From Methylacidimicrobium sp. B4 (GTDB lineage: Bacteria > Verrucomicrobiota > Verrucomicrobiia > Methylacidiphilales > Methylacidiphilaceae), in contig NZ_CP066203.1 of the NCBI RefSeq assembly GCF_017310545.1, forward strand, positions 1,860,001 to 1,924,000: 64,000 nucleotides of DNA, read 5' to 3'. Shown piece by piece: positions 52,447-61,609 of the stretch (positions are counted from its first letter, which is position 1; every line of letters begins with the position of its first letter). The notes beneath the pieces were generated by a model, which was not told where the DNA came from, did not search any database, and worked only from the letters and a program-made list of their open reading frames with translations. The position numbers and the translations under genes were made by a program.

Positions 52447-54330
52447 ATGGCCAGCCGAAAGAAGCCCTTTGCCGTTCCGCCGCTTGCGAAGATGACCCGT
52501 TGCCTCGCCCTGGTCGCCTCGGGCAGGAGACCTCCCGATCTCATCCTGCGGAGCGCCCGGGTGCTCTGTCCCTATACCGAAGCGATCCTCCCGAATCGGG
52601 AGATCTGGATCCTCGGCGGTCGAATCGCGGCGGTCCAGCCCCAGGGAAGCGCTCCTCCCCGTTGGGGGAGGCGGGAGTACGACGTCCGGGGAGGGATCGT
52701 CGCCCCGGGGCTGATCGATCCGCATGTCCATATCGAGAGCAGCATGGTCGGGGCCTGCGCCTATGCCGAGGCGGCCCTGCGCAACGGCACCACCACGATC
52801 TTCTGCGACAGCCACGAGATCGCCAACGTCCTGGGCCGAAGAGGGATCGAATGGATGCTCGAGGATGCCCGGAGGTCTCCTCTTTCGATCTTTCTCACGG
52901 TCCCGAGCACGGTTCCCGCGACCAACGACCGGATGGAGACCTCGGGCGGCAGCATCGATCGACACGACGTGGCGCGTCTCTTCGACCGCTTTTCCGAGGC
53001 GGTGGCCCTCGGGGAAAAGATGGACTTCGTCGCGGTCGCTGCGGGGCACCCTCAAACCCATGCCATTCTCGGAGAGGCTCTTCGCCGGGGGCGGCCCGTC
53101 TGCGGCCACATCTATGGAGAGGAGTTCGTGGCGGCCTATGCCGCCAGCGGGATCACCGATACGCACGAGGCGGGAGAGGCGGAGATCGCCTTGCAGATGC
53201 TCCAGGCGGGGATGTGGATCTTCTTGCGCGGAGGTCCGCCGCTGACGCCGTGGCACAGCCTTCCCAGGGCGATCGAGGCCGTGAGCCGGCTGGGAGCCTC
53301 TCCCAAGCGGCTCTGCGTCTGCACCGACGACCGCGATCCTGATGACCTGCTCCTCTTCGGGCTCGACTGGGTCGTCCGGGAGGCTTGGCGCCATGGCCTC
53401 AGCCAGCCCCTCGGCTGGAGCCTGGGCTCTCTCCACCCGGCGCTCCGCTTCGGGATGGACCGAGAGATGGGGGGCTTGGCTCCCGGACGCCGAGCCGATC
53501 TGGTGCTGCTCGACGACCAAGGGCGGGTGCGGAATACCTGGCTCGGCGGGGAGCTGCTGGTCGAGGAGGGTGAGAGTACCCCATGCCTGGAGAAGTCCCT
53601 GGCCGCACGCTACCGCTATCCCCGCTCGGCCTACCGGACGGTGCGCTTACCGAGGCGAAGGCTCTGCTCGCCGCGCTTGCCGGAAGGGATGAAGCGTTTC
53701 CACCTTCTCGGGATCGAGCCGCCGGGCATCCTCGTCCGCCATCGGGTGGTGGTGGCTTCCGGTGCCGAGATCTCCCAACGGCTCAAGAAAGAAGACCTCT
53801 GCTGGCTCGCCGTGCTCGAGCGCCACGGGAAGACTGCGGAAATCGCCTGGGGTCTCTTGGAAGGATTCGGCCTGCGGCATGGGGCCGTGGCGTCGACGGT
53901 GGGCCATGATGCACACAATCTCCTTGTCGCGGGGAAGCGCGTGGAGGAGATGGAATTGGCCGCCCGCACCTTGGAGAGCGCCCAAGGAGGGGTCTGCGTC
54001 GTCCTCGGAGAGCGCATCCTGGCGCTGGTCGAGCTTCCTGTCGCGGGACTCCTCTCCGACCGGAGGATCGACGAGGTCGCCGAGGCGATGCGGCGATTGA
54101 AGGCCGCTTGGGGCGAGGTCGGCTGCCAGCTCCCCTACATGGGCTTCAACTTGCTCTCGCTCTCGGTGATCCCCGAGATCCGGCTGACCAACAAGGGGCT
54201 CGTCCTGGTGCCCGAAATGCGCCTCGTTCCTCTCTGGGAAGAGATCCGCGAGAAGAGCGGGCGCCGCAATCGCCGGGGCGATCAGGCGGTGCCGAAGCCG
54301 ACGCCCAGCTCGGCGAGCCAGCGCCGGTAG
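52447..54330 (+). CDS. ade: Adenine deaminase
   Basis: The 627-residue product is an amidohydrolase of the Ade family. Motifs are [75 protein letters not shown] and [13 protein letters not shown], and the C-terminal [20 protein letters not shown]. It converts adenine to hypoxanthine, a feeder into the xanthine branch. It is divergent from the receptor gene. A start at 52492 is also possible. Its end overlaps the convergent Rieske gene by 49 bases. Confidence 0.93.
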   Translation: MASRKKPFAVPPLAKMTRCLALVASGRRPPDLILRSARVLCPYTEAILPNREIWILGGRIAAVQPQGSAPPRWGRREYDVRGGIVAPGLIDPHVHIESSMVGACAYAEAALRNGTTTIFCDSHEIANVLGRRGIEWMLEDARRSPLSIFLTVPSTVPATNDRMETSGGSIDRHDVARLFDRFSEAVALGEKMDFVAVAAGHPQTHAILGEALRRGRPVCGHIYGEEFVAAYAASGITDTHEAGEAEIALQMLQAGMWIFLRGGPPLTPWHSLPRAIEAVSRLGASPKRLCVCTDDRDPDDLLLFGLDWVVREAWRHGLSQPLGWSLGSLHPALRFGMDREMGGLAPGRRADLVLLDDQGRVRNTWLGGELLVEEGESTPCLEKSLAARYRYPRSAYRTVRLPRRRLCSPRLPEGMKRFHLLGIEPPGILVRHRVVVASGAEISQRLKKEDLCWLAVLERHGKTAEIAWGLLEGFGLRHGAVASTVGHDAHNLLVAGKRVEEMELAARTLESAQGGVCVVLGERILALVELPVAGLLSDRRIDEVAEAMRRLKAAWGEVGCQLPYMGFNLLSLSVIPEIRLTNKGLVLVPEMRLVPLWEEIREKSGRRNRRGDQAVPKPTPSSASQRR

Positions 54331-55319
54331 GCGATGGCAAGGCGGTCGGAAGGAAGGTGGAGCTCCACCTGGAGATCGAGCGGAAGGAGCTCGGGCCGCT
54401 GCGACTCGACGACCGGTCGGTCCTGGGCGAAGACCCGCTCCTGGTGGGCGCGGATCTCCTCGGCGGTAGCGCCTTTTTCCGGGTCCCAGAAGTGCCACAT
54501 CCAGAGAGCGCTTTCCCGCGGCCCGATCGGGTGGACCGCGGCGAGGATCCCATACCTCTTCTTCCCCTCCCCGGTCTTTTGGAAACGAGCGACCAGGGGT
54601 CGAAGAATCTCGTAGGTGTAGGAGACGGTCTGTGCCTGGCCGCTCCCGTCGGGATCGGGTTGCCAGACAGGAATGTCGGCGGCGATCCATCCGCCTTCCG
54701 GCCTGCGTTCGACGCGGTAGGCGGGAATCTCCGGCCGCCTCGGATCGCCCAGGATGCCCTGGTGGACGATCGGCAGGTGGCCCACGTCGAGAAAGTTCTC
54801 GAGGAGGCGGGGAGCCGAGGCGTTCACCCCATAGGGGCCGCAGCGGGTCTTGGCGAGGGAAAGATCATCCCATTCCGGGAAGGATGGGGGATTGCCTGGG
54901 CAAGTGCCGAGGGAGACCCAGATGGCACCGTAGCGTTCCATGGCCGGGAAGGGAAGGATGTGGGCGCGCTGCGGTGGGCGGACTCCCGGGTGGGCCGGGA
55001 TCGCCACGCACTGGCCCTCTTCAGAGTAAATCCAACCGTGATAGGGGCAGTGCAGGCAGCTCTGCGCCACCTTGCCCAGCGAGAGGCGGGCACCCCGGTG
55101 GAGGCAGAGATCGGGCCAGGCATGAATGCCATTCGTTCCACGCCAGAGAACCAGCTCTTGCCCCAGCAGGGAGGCGGCCAGCACCTCTCCCTCGGGTAGC
55201 TCTTCCGAAGCCGCGATCGGGTGCCACTCGTCGAGGAGAGCGTCTCTCATCGTGACCTTCCATAGCAGCTTGCGTACCAAGGGAGCGAGTTGACCCCGGC
55301 GCTCCATCCCGTTGCGCAT
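54282..55319 (-). CDS. Rieske non-haem iron oxygenase, alpha subunit
   Basis: 345 residues. The Rieske 2Fe-2S site is [11 protein letters not shown] with [10 protein letters not shown] (CxH then CxxH near residues 72-96). The mononuclear iron site is [19 protein letters not shown] (Asp-His-His). It belongs to the vanillate demethylase / pheophorbide oxygenase-like monooxygenases. No reductase gene is adjacent. Klebsiella HpxD, a Rieske protein, hydroxylates hypoxanthine, and NdmA-type members N-demethylate methylxanthines. Either role would suit the island but is inference. ATG 55250 is an alternative start with a GGAAGG site. Confidence 0.85.
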   Translation of the reverse strand: MRNGMERRGQLAPLVRKLLWKVTMRDALLDEWHPIAASEELPEGEVLAASLLGQELVLWRGTNGIHAWPDLCLHRGARLSLGKVAQSCLHCPYHGWIYSEEGQCVAIPAHPGVRPPQRAHILPFPAMERYGAIWVSLGTCPGNPPSFPEWDDLSLAKTRCGPYGVNASAPRLLENFLDVGHLPIVHQGILGDPRRPEIPAYRVERRPEGGWIAADIPVWQPDPDGSGQAQTVSYTYEILRPLVARFQKTGEGKKRYGILAAVHPIGPRESALWMWHFWDPEKGATAEEIRAHQERVFAQDRPVVESQRPELLPLDLQVELHLPSDRLAIAYRRWLAELGVGFGTA

Positions 55320-55409
55320 GCAAAGCTCCTTTGCCTTGCCGTTCGCGCACGGGAAAAGCCGGCAGAGGAGAAGGGAAGATCCGCAAACGATCGGTCTGCT
55401 CCGCCGTTG

Positions 55410-56273
55410 CTAGGCCCGCCACGAAAGGAGTAAAGCCCGTTCGCTCTCTTGCCAAAAGGCGGGGAGCTCCTTCCCTGGGCGTGGTGAAGAATTCTTGTTG
55501 CGCGGCGGGGGCTTGCGCGAAGGAGCCGTCTTCTTGGGTCGCGGCGGTGAAGCGTGTTCGTTCCGCGGGGACAAAGGAGCGATCTTGGGAAGGTAGGGAT
55601 CGAGCTTGTGCGCTTCGGCATCGAGCTTGGCGGCTTGGGTCCCATTCCCCTCGACGTGGTAGACGAGTGCCTGGTTGAGCAGAAGAATGGCGAGCAGCCT
55701 CTTTTGCTGTTCCACGATCTTGCCCGCGCCCCGTCCGGCTTGGATATAGGCTAGCCAGGAATTGAAGGTCGTGTCGGTTTGCGCTTGGCTCAGCGCGCCG
55801 CGCTGAATGCTGATCGCCCGGGCAATCGTCTTGTGGGCCTCCGCATATCTTTTTTGCAGCGTGTAGACGACTGCCAAGTTGTTGTAGCGCACCGCGACTC
55901 GGAAGGCGAATCCCAACATCGATGAGGCCGACTGGAGCTTCTTGGTCGGAGTGAGCTCTCCACCCGCCTGGAGCGAGGCACCGATCCTCACCTCCTTTTG
56001 CGCAATGGCTTCGGCCTCGGAGAGCTGCCCGGCGGCGATCCGCTCCCCGACGGCTTTGCCTTCTCCAGCAGGACCGAAGAGAATCTGAGGAGCTGCGAGG
56101 AGAGGAGCCGCCTTCCTGCTCCCTTCCGCCGTATGGGCGGCGTAGAGGAGTCCCTTGCCCACCAGCAGGGCGAGCGCGAAAAGGAGAAGGGATCGGCGCG
56201 GACCAACGCAAAGGGTAGCAAGGAGCCCGCGTGCCGGAGCACGGGGAAAAGAGCCCTGGAACCAAGAAGGCAC
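55410..56273 (-). CDS. Exported TPR-like protein, function unknown
   Basis: 287 residues. An N-terminal signal or anchor (SLLLFALALLVGKGLLYA, near 29-46) is followed by a helical domain with a TPR-like repeat (VRYNNLAVVYTLQKRYAEAH, then LLNQALVYHVEGNGTQAAKL). The C-terminal tail is basic and rich in Pro, Lys and Ser. No enzyme motif is seen. It lies between the Rieske oxygenase and an ABC ATPase, both on the minus strand, without obvious linkage. Confidence 0.6.
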   Translation of the reverse strand: MPSWFQGSFPRAPARGLLATLCVGPRRSLLLFALALLVGKGLLYAAHTAEGSRKAAPLLAAPQILFGPAGEGKAVGERIAAGQLSEAEAIAQKEVRIGASLQAGGELTPTKKLQSASSMLGFAFRVAVRYNNLAVVYTLQKRYAEAHKTIARAISIQRGALSQAQTDTTFNSWLAYIQAGRGAGKIVEQQKRLLAILLLNQALVYHVEGNGTQAAKLDAEAHKLDPYLPKIAPLSPRNEHASPPRPKKTAPSRKPPPRNKNSSPRPGKELPAFWQESERALLLSWRA

Positions 56274-56385
56274 CGGAAGCTTCGCTCGATTCGTGATCTT
56301 ACCGGTTTCAGCTCGAAGGAGACAAGGCCAATTCCCGTCCAGGCGTTACACGTCTTGAGCCGTCGGCAAGAGGATAGAGACCGCT

Positions 56386-57216
56386 TCAAGCGAGCCTCGC
56401 ATGGTACCAGGCACCGCTCTGGTTCACGCGAATGGGCATGCCGAAGGCGGTGCTCAAGGCGACATCAGTGAGCGTCTTGGCCTTCTTGCCCTGCTGCACC
56501 ATCCTGCCATCCCGCAGCAGCAGGACTTGATCGATTTCCGGCAGGATCTCCTCGATATGATGGGTTATGAGCAAAAGGGTCGTGCCGGCCTGGGCCAAGG
56601 AGCTCAAGCTTTCCAGGAAGCGTCGGCGGCTGACGAGATCGAGGCCTTCGCAGGGTTCGTCGAGCAGCAAGGCCCGGGGGCGGTGGACCAGGGAGCGGGC
56701 GATCAGCACCCGCCTCGCCTCGCCGCTCGAGAGAGTGGCCATCTCGCGGCCGACAAGATGACCCGCGCCGAGCAGGTCGAGCGCCTGGAGCGCCCGTTGA
56801 CGCATCTCCTCGGTAACGGAATGGTTGGGGCCCAACCCGCGTGCGGCAAAGAAGCCGGAGACCACCGCCTCGAGAGCTTCCAAAGGCGGATCGACCGTAA
56901 GATCGCGCTCGAGCGCGGGCGAGACGATGCCGAGCAGTCCCCGCAGCTCTGCCACGTTCCAACGGTCGCGGCCCAAGACCCGCACTCGGGCCCGACCATC
57001 GTCGCAGGCAGAGGGATAGATCTCGCGCGCAATCAGCTTCACCAATGTCGACTTGCCGGAGCCGTTGGGCCCGAGGATGGCCGTATGTCGGCCGATCGGC
57101 AGTCGCAGGCTGAGCCGGTCGAGGATCCACCGCTCACCGCGCCTCACGCTGGCTTCCTCGATCTCAAGCAACGGGCTCTCGAAAGCCCCAGCGGGGAACG
57201 GTTCCTGATGGGTCAT
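56386..57216 (-). CDS. ABC transporter ATP-binding protein, stand-alone
   Basis: 276 residues. Walker A is ILGPNGSGKSTLVKLI near residue 52, the signature is ATLSSGEARRVLIARSLVHR, Walker B is RALLLDEPCEGLDLVSRRRF and the switch is LLLITHHIEEILPEI. No membrane partner is near. Its closest look is to ModF/YlmA-like soluble ATPases or metal-transport ATPases. ATG 57216 starts the conserved region. It marks the last ordinary gene before the eroded region to its right. Confidence 0.88.
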   Translation of the reverse strand: MTHQEPFPAGAFESPLLEIEEASVRRGERWILDRLSLRLPIGRHTAILGPNGSGKSTLVKLIAREIYPSACDDGRARVRVLGRDRWNVAELRGLLGIVSPALERDLTVDPPLEALEAVVSGFFAARGLGPNHSVTEEMRQRALQALDLLGAGHLVGREMATLSSGEARRVLIARSLVHRPRALLLDEPCEGLDLVSRRRFLESLSSLAQAGTTLLLITHHIEEILPEIDQVLLLRDGRMVQQGKKAKTLTDVALSTAFGMPIRVNQSGAWYHARLA

Positions 57217-58089
57217 GCGGCCATTCTCTTGGCGGACGGCAAGGCTCGCAAGCCTTGGGCTCAAGACGTGCTCGGCCCCAGAAAAGCACCCACTCGACCG
57301 GGCGCAGGCGTAGGCGTGGCTCCAAAGGAGCATCCGTCCCTCGTGCTCCGGCTGGCTGCTCGACTAGAAAAGGAGGAATGCCAAAGTCACCGGAGTCCAA
57401 TGGTCGCGATCCTTTCCTGGTTGCGCAGAGCTTGGCCTGAATGCGGCAAGCCCACTCCGATCGTCGACTCAAGCCCAATCTTCCCGCTTTCCCAGCAAGC
57501 GCCGTATCGTCCACGAAGAGAGAAGGAGGTTCCTATGCCCACGACATCTCTTGGAGCCCATACGGTAAAGGATTGTCGTGGTGAAAGTGCTCTCCTCCTC
57601 GACCCGAAAAATCGACCTTGTGGACAAGGTGGAGATCGATCGCGAGGCGGGCGCTCGCCTCCCCGGCCGTAGTCCTTCTGGTGGTTGGCAAAAAAGGTTC
57701 AACCGCTTGTCTATTGGAGCATCAGGGTGGTTCTCCTGGCAGCTAGCCGCCATTTCTCACGAAGGCCGACCAAGACGGGAAGCAAAAAAGCCGGCAAAAG
57801 AGCATAGGAAAGGCCGCCTTTCCCTGGCATACAGTGCGTGAACGAGACGTAATTACAACCAGGAATGAAAATGGCCGTTCCGGACAGAGGGGATCCAAGG
57901 GACTTTCGGGTTTACCGCGCGTTTTTCGCGTCGGGGGAAAGCGGGATTTCCCTAGGTCGGGTTTCGTCGAGCGATGGGGGTGCGATCCTCTGACGAGAAG
58001 CGGATCGGAAGATCGGTTTGTTAAGACGGCTGGAGCGTTGCTTCCGGGATCGACGCCATCGACCCAGGCCTTCCTTTCTTGCGCGAAAG
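57217..58089. other. Eroded region without a supported gene
   Basis: All frames here are short, overlapping and lack family motifs. One ATG at 57535 has an ideal GGAGG site, but its frame closes after 46 residues of no recognisable type. The stretch lies between a housekeeping-like ATPase gene and an ardC remnant and probably consists of decayed mobile DNA. Confidence 0.5.
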
Positions 58090-58367
58090 CTCGCGCTGGT
58101 GAGAAATGGCGGATAGCCAGCTCTCTGGCTCGCAACGCCGTCCTCAATGACGCCACCCCAGAGAATGAGCAGATGGATTCCGGTGCATCGCCGATGGGTC
58201 GCGGCGTTCTGGGGCATGGCGAGCGTCGCTTTCGCCGCCGCTGTCCCCCATGGTTGGACCCACAGTGCGCGGCTCGCCTCCAACTCGGCGATGATCTTGT
58301 CAGTGATTTCGAAAGAGAGGCTTGTCCGGTCCTGGCCGGAACGGGGGCGAGCGGCTGAACCTGACAT
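58090..58367 (-). pseudogene. Remnant of an ArdC-like antirestriction gene
   Basis: On the minus strand from 58367, the translation includes FEITDKIIAELEASRALWVQ, PWGTAAAKATLAMPQNAATH and CTGIHLLILWG. These align with the ArdC N-terminal domain (T-I-A-L-x-PW-PW, PxN, GxNxxxLW). After about residue 80 the expected SWLTF segment continues in another frame (SWLSAISHQRELSRKKG), so a frameshift is present and no protease domain follows. ArdC proteins bind single-stranded DNA and are carried by plasmids and conjugative elements. This marks past mobile DNA. Confidence 0.65.
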
Positions 58368-58617
58368 CGCGGCTCTCCGCGACCAGCGCCGCGAGCCTCT
58401 CTCGCGACCTCCAACCCGTCACGGCAGACCCGGTAAAACTTTCCCTCTGGGGGGAGTTGCGGGGTCTCCCCGCAGATGAGGGTGCGCTGGCGACCTTGGC
58501 GCCGGCCAGGGAGCAGGCCTTCCCCAAAGGGCCGCTCAAGTTCCTGATTTCCAGTCGGCTGCAGATGTGATAAAACCTCTGCTGAATTCTATGTAAGAAG
58601 AGGAAACCTCACGAAAG

Positions 58618-59238
58618 ATGACCTCGATTAGCGCCCAACGGACCCGTGCCCTTGATCTCCTGAAAACCCGGGGAATGCTCCGGCTGAAGGATTTCGTTGC
58701 GGAAGGGATCGGACCGGAGACGCTGGCCCGTCTCATGCGGGAGAAGGCGGTCGTGCGTCCAGCCCGGGGCCTTTATCAGCTCCTAGACGCGCAGATCGAG
58801 GCCGCCCACATGCTCGCCGAAGCCGCGGTCCTGGTTCCCAAGGGTGTCGTCTGCCTGACCTCGGCGCTCCAGTTCCATGAACTGACGCTGCAGATGCCGT
58901 CTGCCGTATGGATGGCAATCGAACGGACCGCTTGGCGGCCCAGAATCGATTATCCGCGAATCCGCTTTGTGCGTTTCACCGGGGCAGCGCTGACCGAGGG
59001 CATTACCCGCCACCGCATTGAGAGTACCAACGTCCCCATCACGGATCCGGCCAGGACGGTCGTGGACTGCTTCCGCTATCGGGCCAAGGTCGGTCTCGAC
59101 GTCGCGATGGAAGGGCTGCGCGAGGGCCTTCGCCGTCGCCGCTGCACGCCCGACGAACTCTGGCGTTACGCGCGGAAGGCTCGAGTCTGGTCGGTGATGC
59201 GCCCCTACGTCGAAGCGATGGCAGCCGATGCCACGTAA
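58618..59238 (+). CDS. abiEi: AbiEi-type antitoxin (type IV toxin-antitoxin)
   Basis: 206 residues. The N-terminal winged helix has ALDLLKTRGMLRLKDFVAEG and ETLARLMREKAVVRPARGLY. The AbiEi C-terminal domain has VPKGVVCLTSALQFHELTLQ, RFVRFTGAALTEGITRH and ITDPARTVVDCFRYRAKVG. It represses the operon and neutralises AbiEii. The start ATG follows AGGAAACC-like spacing without a strong site. It overlaps the toxin gene by 11 bases. The promoter should lie in the AT-richer 58560-58610. Confidence 0.9.
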   Translation: MTSISAQRTRALDLLKTRGMLRLKDFVAEGIGPETLARLMREKAVVRPARGLYQLLDAQIEAAHMLAEAAVLVPKGVVCLTSALQFHELTLQMPSAVWMAIERTAWRPRIDYPRIRFVRFTGAALTEGITRHRIESTNVPITDPARTVVDCFRYRAKVGLDVAMEGLREGLRRRRCTPDELWRYARKARVWSVMRPYVEAMAADAT

Positions 59239-60166
59239 ACCTCGAAATGTCGGCGCATCAGTACGGGCGCGACTCCTCGATCGGGCGCGCGTCCAGCGGT
59301 CTGACTTTCAGATTTTGCTGACGCGCTACGCGCTCGAGCGTCTGCTGTACAGGCTGAGCATTTCAGGGCATCGCGACCGCTTCGTCCTCAAAGGCGCAAT
59401 GCTCTTTGTAACCTGGGTTGCCGATCTGTTCCGGTCGACCCGCGATCTCGATCTACTCGGCTACGGGGACAATGAAGCCAAGGCGATCGCTGAGACTTTC
59501 CGCGCCATCTGTGCCCAGCCGGTCACCGATGACGGTGTCGTATTCGATGTCGCCGGGCTGGAGGCAGCGCCGATCCGTGAGGAGGGAGAATATGGCGGCG
59601 TGAGGGTGCGCGCGAGCGCTACTATCGATGGTGCGCGGATCCCGATCCGGGTCGATATCGGCTTCGGCGATGCCATCACCCCGGCACCGGTCGAAATCGA
59701 TTACCCCGCTTTGCTGGACGCACCCGCGCCGCATCTTCGGGCCTATCCCGTCGAGACGGTCGTGGCGGAGAAGTTCGAGGCGTTGGTTACGCTCGGTATG
59801 GCCAACAGTCGTCTCAAGGATTTCTACGACCTTTGGCTGATCGCGCAGACATTCGAGTTTCATGAGTCAACTCTTGTAGAAGCTGTGCGATGCACGTTCG
59901 AACGGCGTGCGACGAAGCTGCCGGTCGATATCCCGATCGGCCTGAGCGATGAATTCGCGGAGGCATGGGGCGCTCAATGGCAAACCTTCCTGGGGCGTGA
60001 GCGCATGACTGCCGTACCTGGCGCGTTTTCCGCCGTCATCGCCGATCTAGGGGCCTTCCTGATTCCGTTAGCAGGTGCGGCCGAAGACGGGCGGGTGTGG
60101 CTTCCTGGCGGACCATGGTTGCAACCAGCTTCTTCGACTGATGCAAATGAAATGAAAAGCGAGTGA
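59228..60166 (+). CDS. abiEii: AbiEii-type nucleotidyltransferase toxin
   Basis: 312 residues of the DUF1814 nucleotidyltransferase fold: FVLKGAMLFVTWVADLFRST with the Lys-Gly motif, RDLDLLGYGDNEAKAIAE with paired Asp, VDIGFGDAITPAPVEIDYP, and PVETVVAEKFEALVTLGMAN followed by SRLKDFYDLWLIA. AbiE toxins add nucleotides to tRNA or otherwise block growth on phage infection. The pair appears intact. It ends 12 bases before the first copy of the repeat element. Confidence 0.9.
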   Translation: MPRKPRNVGASVRARLLDRARVQRSDFQILLTRYALERLLYRLSISGHRDRFVLKGAMLFVTWVADLFRSTRDLDLLGYGDNEAKAIAETFRAICAQPVTDDGVVFDVAGLEAAPIREEGEYGGVRVRASATIDGARIPIRVDIGFGDAITPAPVEIDYPALLDAPAPHLRAYPVETVVAEKFEALVTLGMANSRLKDFYDLWLIAQTFEFHESTLVEAVRCTFERRATKLPVDIPIGLSDEFAEAWGAQWQTFLGRERMTAVPGAFSAVIADLGAFLIPLAGAAEDGRVWLPGGPWLQPASSTDANEMKSE

Positions 60167-60178
60167 ACACGCTGCCAA

Positions 60179-60440
60179 GCCTCTTCGCTGTTTCCCGTGG
60201 GTAGAGGGGGAAGATCGGGCTGCAGCTTTCCGGCTTTGAGAAACGCGGCAATTCTCCGGGAGCGGAAGCTCCGAAAGCCTCCGGCCATCCGCCGCCAAGG
60301 AGGATCAAGGAAGTCGAAGTGTCCTTGACGGCTTCCTCTCTCCCCAACAATCCGGCGAAGACGGATGGCAAGAACCCCGCTTCTTGCCATCCCTTAACGG
60401 AAAATCTGGTCCCCTTACCCACTCAATTCAGCGAGGAGCC
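60179..60440 (+). repeat. Repeat element copy 1 (MITE-like, imperfect terminal inverted repeats)
   Basis: 262 bp starting GCCTCTTCGCTGTTTC and ending CAATTCAGCGAGGAGCC. The two ends are inverted repeats over about 25 bp (18 matches). Near the right end a perfect 12-bp stem, GGATGGCAAGAA / TTCTTGCCATCC (60363-60392), encloses CCCCGC. A second copy lies at 61977-62266 in the same orientation. The two share their ends and a central block but differ in the left-middle part. No target duplication is visible. It replaces everything upstream of the hsdM tail. Confidence 0.75.
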
Positions 60441-60560
60441 ATCAACTTCAACCGTTTCTTCTACAAGTACACGCCGCCGCCGAAGCTGGAAGACATCGAC
60501 CGGGAGTTGAAGCGCGTGGAGGCCGAGATCGCCGCCTTGCGTGGCGAGGTGACCGAATGA
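60441..60560 (+). pseudogene. HsdM, C-terminal fragment (type I restriction methylase)
   Basis: 39 codons and a stop remain, encoding INFNRFFYKYTPPPKLEDID, then RELKRVEAEIAALRGEVTE, the characteristic end of HsdM proteins. No start codon or ribosome site precedes it. The repeat element abuts directly on its left. The methyltransferase domain is gone, so no modification activity can be expected. The stop overlaps the next ATG (ATGA), preserving the original operon junction. Confidence 0.8.
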
Positions 60561-61609
60561 GCCATCCCGCAACCGACCCAGACTCCCTGCTGACCGAGAT
60601 TCGCGCCTTGATCGAAGAGGCGCGCATCCAGGTTTCCCGGGCAGCCAATTCCGCGCTCACGCTCACATACTGGCGTGTCGGTCGGCGCATTGGCGTTGAA
60701 ATCCTGGGCGGCGAGCGTGCCGCCTATGGAAGCCGGATTATCGAATCGCTGGCGCGACAATTGGAATCCGAGTACGGGCAGGGGTTCGGCGAGAAGAACC
60801 TTCGCCGCATGGTGCAGTTTGCCGAGGTGTTCCCGGAGGAGGCAATTGTCGTATCGCTGATACGAGAATTGACCTGGACACATTTTCTGGCTCTGCTGCC
60901 CCTGAAAGACCCGCTCGCCCGCGAGTTCTACGCCGAAATGTGCCGCGTGGAACGCTGGAGCGTTCGCACACTGCGGCAGAAAATCGACGGCATGCTCTTC
61001 GAGCGTACCGCGCTGTCGAAGAACAGCGAGGAAGTCGTCCGGCAGGAACTGGCCGCCTTGCGCGACGGTCGCATGACGCCGGACATGGTGTTCCGCGACC
61101 CCTACCTGCTCGACTTTCTTGGCCTTTCCGGCTCGTACAGAGAGAAAGACCTGGAAGCCGCCATTCTGCGCGAGATGGAGTCTTTCCTACTCGAAATGGG
61201 CAGCGGCTTCTGTTTCGTCGAACGCCAGAAGCGCATCAGCGTCGGCAAGGATGATTTCTATCTCGATCTGCTGTTCTATCACCGGCACCTGCACCGGCTG
61301 GTGGCCGTGGAACTCAAGCTCGAATCCTTCCAGCCCAGCCACAAGGGGCAGATGGAGCTTTACCTGCGCTGGCTGGACAAGCATGAACGCGCCGCCGACG
61401 AGGAACCGCCTATCGGCCTCATCCTATGCGCGAGCGCCGATGCCGAGCAGGTGGAGCTCTTGCAACTGGACGAAGCCTCCATCCGGGTGGCGGAATACCT
61501 GGTTCAATTGCCGCCGGTCGAGGTGCTGCGCGAGCGCCTGCATCGCGCCATTGCGCATGCCCAGGAGCGTGTCGCGGCGCTGGCGGCCCCGAAAGGAGAC
61601 CCGGCATGA
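60557..61609 (+). CDS. DUF1016/YhcG-family PDDEXK nuclease protein
   Basis: 350 residues. The N-terminal DUF1016 domain includes TLTYWRVGRRIGVEILGGER, YGSRIIESLARQLESEYGQG and KNLRRMVQFAEVFPE with LIRELTWTHFLALLPL. The C-terminal PDDEXK-like nuclease domain shows FYLDLLFYHRHLHRLVAVEL with KLESF. Such genes are commonly found inside type I restriction operons between hsdM and hsdS, as here. The frame is intact although both neighbours are broken. It may have lost its promoter with hsdM. Confidence 0.88.
   Translation: MSHPATDPDSLLTEIRALIEEARIQVSRAANSALTLTYWRVGRRIGVEILGGERAAYGSRIIESLARQLESEYGQGFGEKNLRRMVQFAEVFPEEAIVVSLIRELTWTHFLALLPLKDPLAREFYAEMCRVERWSVRTLRQKIDGMLFERTALSKNSEEVVRQELAALRDGRMTPDMVFRDPYLLDFLGLSGSYREKDLEAAILREMESFLLEMGSGFCFVERQKRISVGKDDFYLDLLFYHRHLHRLVAVELKLESFQPSHKGQMELYLRWLDKHERAADEEPPIGLILCASADAEQVELLQLDEASIRVAEYLVQLPPVEVLRERLHRAIAHAQERVAALAAPKGDPA

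Noticed and set aside
57535-57672. Short plus-strand frame with an ideal GGAGG site
   Set aside because: 46 residues without any family trait in an eroded region. The ribosome-site match alone is not enough.
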